Assembly (NCBI GenBank): GCA_037693485.1
Contig: CM075345.1
Span: 94,198,001 to 94,262,000 of the forward strand
Source of the DNA: Kitagawia praeruptora
Taxonomy: Eukaryota; Streptophyta; Magnoliopsida; Apiales; Apiaceae
DNA length: 64,000 nt
Direction: 5' to 3'
Numbering within the stretch: the first letter of the stretch is position 1; every line of letters starts with the position of its first letter. A model generated the notes under the pieces. It made no database searches, was not told where the DNA came from, and was given only the letters and a program-made list of their open reading frames with translations. Made by a program: the position numbers and the translations under genes. Below are positions 60,935-64,000 of the stretch, piece by piece.

Positions 60935-62041
60935 ATGGGTTCAATTTCTACCCAGACGCATGCAAATTCAACCAACAACTATCGTGTTTTAGCATCATTT
61001 TGTGGTAAAAATAATTCTGCAGCAACAAACATGAACATGTCCAATTGGATAGAGAGCTACAACCCTTCAAACAACACCTGGCACCGCATTAGTTCCATCC
61101 CAGGACTGATCGAAAACCATACCTTAAAGGGTTTTGCAATGGTCTCTATAGGTGACTCGGTCTACATAATTGGTGGCCGTCTTTGTCAGAAAGAAACATG
61201 TCACGAGGCTGATGAAAATATGGAACTTTTTCTTAAAGTGTTACCATCAGTGCTATGTTACAATGTCCGTGCAAATGTTTGGTCCAAGTGTGCACCTTTG
61301 ATGCTACCAAGGTACGATTTTGCATGCACGACTTTGGATAATAAGATCTATGTGGCCGGGGGGCAGTATTCATTAGAAAGCGCACGAGGGACGTCATCGG
61401 CCGAGGTTTATGATCCGGCGTTGGATCAGTGGAAGCCATTGCCTAGCATGAGCACAATGAGGTACAAGTGTGTGGGAGTCACCTGGCAAGGAAAAATTCA
61501 TGTGGTAGGGGGATTTGTTGGAGGGGACATGATTGGGAGTCCAGGACCATATATTATGGAGAGAAGCTCTGCAGAGGTATTTGACACGGTAACTGCTAAG
61601 TGGGATTTTGTTCCGAGGATGTGGGAGTTAGATGTGCCTCCTAATCAAATCGTGGCCATCAATGAGAGGCTATTTAGTTCAGGGGATTGCTTTAAGGCAT
61701 GGAAGGGGCACATCGAGGTATTTGATGGGAAGCTTAATATGTGGAGTGAAGTCCTTGGATCGAATTCGTATAACTTATCAGGTTCCCCCATTGCCACTTC
61801 AGACACCAGTGGAGATGATTGGCCACCAATGCAACGTTTATACCTCACCATGGCACCAATAGATAACCAGTTGTACTTCATAGTTGGTTACCGGATGCCA
61901 GGTGAGGTGCCAAAAACGAGTTCCAAAGTCCATGTATTCAACACGTTAGCAAACGGGGATGGTTGGAAAAGCTTTGCGCCTTTGGAAGAGGAAGGGGAAA
62001 AGGAACTTTGTTGTCACTGCTGTGTTCTTAAACAGGTTTAG
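60935..62041 (+). CDS. kelch-repeat (galactose-oxidase-like propeller) protein
   Basis: An intronless 368-residue protein. The ATG at 60935 has a good context (GCCATGGG). At least four kelch blades are visible by their GG plus spaced Y/W pattern: IGDSVYIIGGRLCQK with WSKCAPLMLPRYD, LDNKIYVAGGQYSLE with AEVYDPALDQWKPLPSM, WQGKIHVVGGFVGGD with AEVFDTVTAKWDFVPRM, and QLYFIVGYRMPGE with WKSFAPL. There is no N-terminal F-box, so it is not an SCF adaptor by itself. It resembles the plant kelch proteins related to F-box/kelch families that lack the F-box. The C-terminus ends in a Cys-rich CCHCCVLKQV, which is unusual. Molecular role not assignable from sequence. Confidence 0.88.
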   Translation: MGSISTQTHANSTNNYRVLASFCGKNNSAATNMNMSNWIESYNPSNNTWHRISSIPGLIENHTLKGFAMVSIGDSVYIIGGRLCQKETCHEADENMELFLKVLPSVLCYNVRANVWSKCAPLMLPRYDFACTTLDNKIYVAGGQYSLESARGTSSAEVYDPALDQWKPLPSMSTMRYKCVGVTWQGKIHVVGGFVGGDMIGSPGPYIMERSSAEVFDTVTAKWDFVPRMWELDVPPNQIVAINERLFSSGDCFKAWKGHIEVFDGKLNMWSEVLGSNSYNLSGSPIATSDTSGDDWPPMQRLYLTMAPIDNQLYFIVGYRMPGEVPKTSSKVHVFNTLANGDGWKSFAPLEEEGEKELCCHCCVLKQV

Positions 62042-62480
62042 CACATAGAGAACCTTATGATAATTATATATTTATGTACTTGGCGGTTTCAAACTATTTC
62101 ACTCATTATCTTGGTAAAATAAAGAAATGATATGTAATATACTCTGAAATGAAGCAACCTTTAATATCATCCATATCTATAATTAACCCCACCTTAAACT
62201 TTTAAGTGCAACGTAAAAAGCAGTGCCTGCCATGTTGAACAATTGTTGAGTTTACAGTGCTAGCATATGAATCCTTGTTATTTCAGTTTAGGCATTGGTC
62301 TATATACATTTCGTCGGGGGTTGCTTAGTGTTAACGGAGGAATTTGGGAAAACAAATTCGGGGAGGGTTGCTGGAATTGTAGTGGTGGTTGATGATGGTG
62401 AGCGACGTAGGATGTCTAGGGTTAGATGTTTAGGGTTAGGGTATATGATTTAGGGATGGCTGAGATTGTATGATGAGACT
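62042..62480. other. 3' flank of the kelch gene, no gene recognised
   Basis: Probable 3' UTR up to about 62200. 62400-62460 holds AGGGTTAG / TTAGGG-like strings too few to be a telomeric array. Confidence 0.4.
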
Positions 62481-62489
62481 ATTGCAATT

Positions 62490-62720
62490 TAGATCGAATA
62501 TATAATCCTCTCTTTTTCGCAAGGGTTTGCATCGTATCATACAATGTGCCTACGTACCTTCTATTTATAGGGATCAAGCCAAACGTAGTTCTTGGGGAGC
62601 AAATAATCGTAATGGGCTAGGTTACCTTGTTTAGGAAGCCCATTGGATTAAGACCACCGCCTCTGATGTTATAATTATGGACCTAAAAACCCAACTATTT
62701 TCTCGGAACGTATCGGTTAA
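62490..62720 (-). repeat. LTR fragment with a core promoter like that of the gag-only element
   Basis: On the minus strand it reads AAGAACTACGTTTGGCTTGA, CCCTATAAATAGAAGGTACG and TAGGCAC. This closely matches the LTR of the gag-only element (AAGAACTACGTGAACTTGAT, CCCTATATATACAAGGGTAC, GTAGGCACC at about 24906-24955), so it is the TATA/R region of a related gypsy-type LTR. I could not find LTR ends or a partner copy. Confidence 0.6.
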
Positions 62721-62739
62721 GCTACTAACCCGGTATTTT

Positions 62740-63696
62740 CGGGGTCAATGCTTTCCCTAAATTACTAAGATAAAATAGCTCTTGGGCGGCCCTGAATGAG
62801 GGCGAGATCTTTTGGTAAATGGACGAGATCTGTCCTAATGGGCGAAATCTAGCCTTTAGTTGGTTCAAGGACCTTATTCGTAATCCATAATCTTCGCATT
62901 TAGTAATCACCTCCACAAAAAGGGCGAGATAGTACAGTATTGGGCCTAGTCATTTCAAAAAGGCGAGATCCTTTGTATATGGGCGAGATCTTCTAAAAAT
63001 GTAATATTACCCTTCCCTGGGTCAGGACTAATAATTGCTTCATTTCTTCATTCCACGACCCATGACATGAATTACCTCCTTTCTCCGGGCCAAGTAAAGT
63101 CGACAATTCCTAAATAAGGCGAGGATATTTCTAGCCATAACAACTACCCCCCAGTTTCTTGCAATATATTTATAAAAGAAACTAACTTCTTGAAGTCTTC
63201 CCAAAAAATATATACGAACCTCATTCCACAAGAAATAAAATTGACACGCCTCGATTTCTGTTCTCATTCCACTTAGAACATGCCACGTGTCCCATACTAT
63301 CTTTTACTATATAAACCCCAAACTTTCCTTCTTTTCCTATCTCATTTTCGAAAGCTCACGAAGTGCTGCTTGAATTTTATATCCAAAGGGCGAGTTTTGT
63401 AATTGCTGAGGGCGAGGTCCGTATTTTCTTCAGGCGATTTCTCCATCTTCAAGGCGACTTTCCTTTCAGAAAAGGTACTACTTCTTTCTTCTTGTTTCTA
63501 TTATTGATTTTGTTTTTTACTTTTTCAAAATAACTGCTAGAATAAGAGCAACTCGCCTAGGATAGAATGCGCTCTCACTAATTTTTCTCCTAAGACCGTT
63601 TCCAGCTAAGAGGGCGAGGACCCTTACTATATTTTCTTCCTTATTCCTTTGTCTTCAACAAACAATTTTTAACATAGTCCTCGCCCTCACTTTCAG
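62740..63696 (+). repeat. GGGCGAG-motif-rich region with promoter-like and intron-like signals
   Basis: GGGCGAGATC or close variants occur at about 62802, 62841, 62922, 62961, 62980, 63388 and 63409, with GGCGA or CTCGCC strings continuing to 63690. A TATA box (CTATATAAACCCC) lies at 63308. A GT donor (AAAAGGTACTAC, 63473) and an AG acceptor (CACTTTCAG, 63696) could bound a 5' UTR intron just before the ATG at 63697. The PPT-like AACTACCCCCCAG on the opposite strand (63140) hints at a retroelement. Confidence 0.5.
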
Positions 63697-64000
63697 ATGG
63701 CAGAAGAGGATTTTTCTTCCGACACTGGGTCAACGTCGCCCTCTACCTTGAATTCGCTTGATAACCATGACGATATCATTTCTATTTCTGATAGTCTTCA
63801 CGTGGGTGATGCTGCTGATGACTTGGCCAGTGTCTATCACGCCCAGGATTTAGGCGACACGGGTGAGGGGGGATGATTTATATGACTTTTTCGCTGACCT
63901 AGATCCTCAAGAACCCGGCCCTTCTAGAAAGGGTCATGGCAAAGACTTGGCGAAATTTAGAAAAATACTTGACGAGGCGAGGGATGAAGAAAATGATGGT
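63697..64000 (+). CDS. start of an unidentified acidic protein gene, cut by the window edge
   Basis: The ATG at 63697 opens MAEEDFSSDTGSTSPSTLNS, then a Ser/Asp-rich acidic stretch. A stop occurs at 63876 after a six-G run (about 63868-63873). One base less there would keep the same composition (DLYDFFADLDPQEPGPSRKG) open to the end of the window, so the first frame is probably broken by a one-base change or assembly error. The DNA carries the GGCGA motif in coding positions too. It is most likely the first ORF of a retroelement, because similar acidic N-termini occur in plant retroelement ORFs, but I recognise no domain. Confidence 0.45.

Noticed and set aside
62400..62460. Telomere-like repeats
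   Set aside because: Only two or three AGGGTTAG-like strings occur, too few and irregular for an interstitial telomeric array.
1..64000. tRNA or rRNA genes
   Set aside because: I looked for cloverleaf-like A/B boxes and conserved rRNA strings and found none that I could support by eye; a covariance-model search would be needed to exclude a tRNA pseudogene.

Overview
This is nuclear DNA of a flowering plant, most likely a eudicot. It is AT-rich, its few real genes are plant-type (mitochondrial ribosomal protein uL11m, a P-class pentatricopeptide repeat protein, a kelch-repeat protein), and the rest is nested transposable elements of typical plant families. I cannot name the species. No rRNA, tRNA or CRISPR array was recognised.

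Layout. 1-2.7 kb: the uL11m gene (minus strand) and its flanks. 2.7-10.3 kb: a Helitron-like terminus, short dispersed and tandem repeats, a Tourist-like element interrupted by a hAT-type element with a perfect 8-bp target duplication, and a decayed hAT transposase gene itself split by another hAT-type element. 10.3-15.1 kb: a pogo/Emigrant-like element (CAGTTAAACCTC ends, TA duplication) filled with two abutting non-autonomous Helitrons, a Stowaway and a hairpin element. 16.9-31.8 kb: a 14.9-kb TIR transposon of Pack-MULE type carrying decayed fragments of five host gene families (FAR1-type SWIM, JINGUBANG-type WD40, WRKY2-type, AIG1/IAN and chloroplast chaperonin-60 alpha). Its right arm is interrupted by a gag-only LTR element with ATCAC target duplications. 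31.8-39.1 kb: a dense string of hairpin elements separated by (TA)n tracts. They share one inner cassette and a small GC-rich hairpin motif but have four or more different terminal types; one type matches the ends of the 14.9-kb Pack element. 39.2-44.8 kb: a minus-strand Ty1/copia element (GAAAT duplications) whose 3' LTR was rebuilt by a snapback of its own end. 44.8-45.9 kb: a hAT-type element. 46.1-48.0 kb: the PPR gene. 49.1-59.9 kb: a SIRE/Maximus-like copia element with 1,279-bp LTRs, truncated gag, pol split by a Stowaway, and an extra ORF; its 5' LTR is followed by a second copy of the host flank, which reveals a complex recombination. 60.9-62.0 kb: the kelch gene. 62.3-64 kb: an LTR fragment and the start of a gene-like unit rich in a GGCGAG motif, cut by the window edge.

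The real genes share no pathway. The interest lies in the mobile DNA: (i) modular, microsatellite-embedded hairpin elements with a small hairpin motif that keeps its pairing by paired changes; (ii) a multi-gene Pack element with matching ends; (iii) retroelements that each carry their own short motif scattered through coding and non-coding parts alike; (iv) an LTR whose integration-competent end was apparently regenerated by foldback synthesis.
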